From: an uncultured Verrucomicrobiales bacterium
GTDB lineage: Bacteria > Verrucomicrobiota > Verrucomicrobiia > Verrucomicrobiales > Akkermansiaceae
DNA: 7,484 nucleotides
Assembly: GCA_937969125.1 (NCBI GenBank)
Contig: CALBVA010000074.1
Location: forward strand, 1 to 7,484
Direction of reading: 5' to 3'
Translations under genes and position numbers: made by a program
Notes under the pieces: model-generated
Seen by the model: the letters and a program-made list of their open reading frames with translations, nothing else
The model's database searches: none
What the model was told of the DNA's origin: nothing
Shown: positions 6,046 through 7,484 of the stretch, piece by piece
How the letters are laid out: every line of letters starts with the position of its first letter
How positions within the stretch are numbered: the first letter of the stretch is position 1

Positions 6046-6629
6046 TAACGAGGCCAATCAACTTCACTGAGGACCTTGAGGGATGAATGACGCTCCAGAT
6101 TACCGGGAAACACAATGAGGTTGGCTCCATCTCGATCTGCCGAGCTCGGGGTGATGAAACCCTCTATGCCGGACTCGTGAAGCGCCCAACCCCAAGCTTG
6201 GGTAACCGCTTCGTTTCCTGCGTTATTTTCCTTTCTCCAATCCGTATCGAGGATTGATGATTCTGAGGTGCGCAAGCGCTGGCGGACTTTTCCATGCCTG
6301 AGGTCGATCACGTGGTCAAGCTTGGCCCTAGCGGTTACGAAGACCAAAGGCGCAGATTTTTCGTCAGGGAATCCGTAGTAGCGGGTTGAAGCCAAAGCTT
6401 CAGCAAGAGCTGTTTCCGGGAGAAGCGCGGTATAAGTCGCAATGTTCTTTCCTTTGGCCAGCCAGCGCCCGTCCGCATACAAGGGCCCCTTTCCGGCGAA
6501 CATCTCAGAAACAGCACAGTACTTCGGCGCAACAAATCGAAACACCGTTTCATTGAAGGGCTCAGTCAAATCGTCGAGCTTGCCAGCTATTCGGTTGCCA
6601 AGTCCAGAGCGCTCAGGGTGATCATTCAT
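6045..6629 (-). CDS. RES-domain toxin (probable NAD-degrading toxin)
   Basis: The 194-residue protein has the layout of RES toxins, named for conserved Arg, Glu and Ser. An amino-terminal FRFVAPKY (30-37) contains R31. Then come a YADGRWLAKG segment with R55 (51-60), TYTALLPETALAEALA with E77 (65-80), and a late ITPSSADRDGANLIVFPGN segment (159-177) with the serines S162/S163. Studied RES toxins (MbcT, P. putida RES) deplete cellular NAD+ and are held inactive by an Xre/MbcA-type partner, which is the next gene here. The ATG at 6629 is the first usable start; no Shine-Dalgarno is seen. TATAAA (6650-6645, - strand) lies close upstream, inside the end of the preceding hsdM fragment, but has no good -35 partner. 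The frame is undamaged and all key residues seem present, so the toxin is probably active. Confidence 0.85.
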   Translation of the reverse strand: MNDHPERSGLGNRIAGKLDDLTEPFNETVFRFVAPKYCAVSEMFAGKGPLYADGRWLAKGKNIATYTALLPETALAEALASTRYYGFPDEKSAPLVFVTARAKLDHVIDLRHGKVRQRLRTSESSILDTDWRKENNAGNEAVTQAWGWALHESGIEGFITPSSADRDGANLIVFPGNLERHSSLKVLSEVDWPR

Positions 6630-6668
6630 AAAGAGAAGAATTGTTTTATAGAGTGCCTGGCTGAGCTT

Positions 6669-6882
6669 CCAGCTCGGTCATCGCGTCGGCGAGCTTGAGA
6701 ATGGGAGCGAAGCGGACACAGGCAATCCCGGAGGGTTGGGCGAAGCCCGAAGACCGAAGGTCGGAGCCAAAGAGCAGGTAGGTGATCTGCTCGACGTAGT
6801 CGCCGTAACCGACCCCCGCGTTCTTGAGGACGCGGGCGTAGTTCCAGACTTTGGAGACGATGGATGCTGAGTCTTTGGTCAT
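6669..6882. repeat. Right member of the diverged direct repeat (hsdM 5' end)
   Basis: This is the partner of 5435-5582, in the same orientation. The shared part ends abruptly after the MTEL codons (near 6668), where this copy passes into AAGCTCAG and the left copy continues into genuine hsdM sequence. Confidence 0.8.
6700..6768. repeat. 69-bp palindrome-rich insertion inside hsdM copy 2
   Basis: Compared with copy 1, exactly 69 bases (23 codons) are inserted between the codons for LLF and LKLA, keeping the frame. The insert holds two adjacent perfect mini-hairpins with GAA loops: GGGC-GAA-GCCC (6738-6748) and GACC-GAA-GGTC (6752-6762). This looks like a small REP-like mobile repeat. It shares TCCGACCTTC (as read on the - strand) with the hairpin cluster behind phoU. 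Confidence 0.6.
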
Positions 6883-6960
6883 AAATTGGGCTAGTCTCTC
6901 AACTGTCTGAGTAAACTTAGCTCTGACAACTCCGCAGCACGGCCTCGCCGCGCAGCGGCT

Positions 6961-7116
6961 CTGTTCAACATGCTCTATGACCTCGATAACGACATCGGCG
7001 AAACAACCAACGTCTCAGCCTCGAATCCCTCTGTCGTCAGCGAGCTAATGAATCACATCAATTGGGCCCGCAACGACATCGGTGATGGAGTCACAATTGG
7101 CGTCAACGCTCGATAG
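6961..7116 (+). pseudogene. Sulfatase C-terminal remnant
   Basis: A frame ending with TAG at 7114-7116 encodes LFNMLYDLDNDIGETTNVSA followed by ...NPSVVSELMNHINWARNDIG. This is the hallmark tail of type I (formylglycine) sulfatases, where 'LYdL..DigEt.nva...P.vv..l' closes the protein. The catalytic domain with the C-x-P-x-R motif is absent. The frame is open only back to a TAG at 6892-6894, and the sequence between 6895 and 6960 does not look like sulfatase. It is therefore a broken-off gene end of about 51 codons and cannot be functional. Confidence 0.72.
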
Positions 7117-7484
7117 GAAGTAATCTATTGAGATCAAGATTGGGATCGGGGTGACAGGCACCCAGAAAAATTGGCGCTCCGCGAGCTACGTATGACGGTT
7201 TGGACACATTATCATCGCCGCTTAGTCGGCAGGCCCTCCTTGAGATCGGAGTTCGCGAACGGCGACGCCTCGAGAGGCGGAGAGGTTAATTTGGGAGACG
7301 TCTTGGACGGCCCAGCCTCCGATGGCTGTGGGAACTGCGATTGAAACGTTAATAATATGAGGTTCTCTTCCAAAGCGTAAAATGCCTTACTCCACGGATG
7401 AGATGCGCACTTTTCCTACTGATTTTGTCAATTTTCCCCGTTCTGGGCTCTCCCCTGTTAGAGGCTAGGAGAATCGTTTTTCTG
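7117..7484. other. About 370 bases without a recognisable intact gene
   Basis: Apart from the REP-like hairpin, no supported gene is seen. On the - strand, a frame between a stop near 7401 and TAA at 7224-7222 reads protein-like (REPHIINVSIAVPTAIGGWA, then QDVSQINLSASRGVAVREL) but has no good start codon and matches no family I recognise. It could be another gene-end fragment. The + strand frame over 7180-7340 looks like its shadow. The last 90 bases are AT-rich and may be the upstream region of a gene beyond the window. Confidence 0.35.
7149..7163. repeat. REP-like hairpin GGGTG-ACAGG-CACCC
   Basis: GGGTG (7149-7153) and CACCC (7159-7163) form a perfect 5-bp stem around ACAGG. The core GGTGCCTGTCACC (read on the - strand) resembles short repeats seen scattered in many genomes beside REP-associated (Y1/IS200-like) transposases. 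No transposase is present in the window, so this would be a solitary, trans-mobilised copy. Confidence 0.45.

Larger units (their letters stand above)
6646..6882 (-). pseudogene. hsdM: hsdM 5'-end fragment, copy 2, with a 69-bp in-frame insertion
   Basis: Starting at ATG 6882, the translation begins MTKDSASIVSKVWNYARVLK (1-20) and continues NAGVGYGDYVEQITYLLF (21-38), closely matching the amino end of HsdM methyltransferases. A 23-residue foreign stretch (39-61) follows, then the expected LKLADAMTELE (62-72). After that similarity ends and the frame stops at codon 79 (TAA, 6648-6646). The catalytic domain is missing, so this is a remnant, although the 78-codon frame is technically open. It is better preserved than copy 1, keeping the Tyr where copy 1 has a stop. 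It lies 16 bases before the res start, so any transcript from the old hsdM promoter could run into the toxin gene. Confidence 0.82.

Noticed and set aside
4942..7484. CRISPR array, tRNA gene or complete insertion sequence
   Set aside because: No regularly spaced repeats, cloverleaf-like sequence or transposase frame could be seen.

Overview
The window is most consistent with a Verrucomicrobia-type genome (moderate to low confidence, from the style of the proteins). Reasons: a pst operon with an unusually long PstC, no clear Shine-Dalgarno sequences in front of the pst genes, a sulfatase remnant of the kind common in that phylum, and gene debris from toxin-antitoxin and type I restriction-modification systems.

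Left part (1-4941, + strand). This is a phosphate-uptake and phosphate-signalling operon in the order pstS (C-terminal end only) - pstC - pstA - pstB - phoU. PstS binds phosphate in the periplasm, PstC and PstA form the membrane channel, PstB hydrolyses ATP, and PhoU couples transporter state to Pho signalling and limits uptake. All five reading frames look intact in the portions visible. pstS and pstC are separated by about 145 bases containing three consecutive hairpins, one of which resembles an intrinsic terminator. It probably lets PstS be made in excess over the membrane subunits. PstC carries about 300 extra residues on the periplasmic side, and PstA also has enlarged periplasmic loops.

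Middle (4942-6882). After a hairpin cluster behind phoU the sequence becomes accessory and partly decayed. On the + strand lies a frameshifted relic of a Phd/YefM-type antitoxin. On the - strand, in transcription order, lie an hsdM 5'-end fragment with a 69-bp in-frame insertion, an apparently intact RES-domain toxin gene, an apparently intact Xre/MbcA-ParS-type antitoxin gene, and a second hsdM 5'-end fragment with a premature stop. The RES-Xre toxin-antitoxin pair is thus sandwiched between two diverged direct copies of the start of one type I methyltransferase gene. The toxin gene precedes the antitoxin gene, the reverse of the usual xre-res order. A perfect 10-bp inverted repeat and a possible antitoxin promoter lie in the gap between them.

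Right end (6883-7484). A short piece of a sulfatase C-terminus is present on the + strand, followed by a REP-like hairpin and a stretch with no recognisable intact gene. The region downstream of phoU looks like an insertion and decay hotspot in which the RES-Xre module is the only part that still appears functional.
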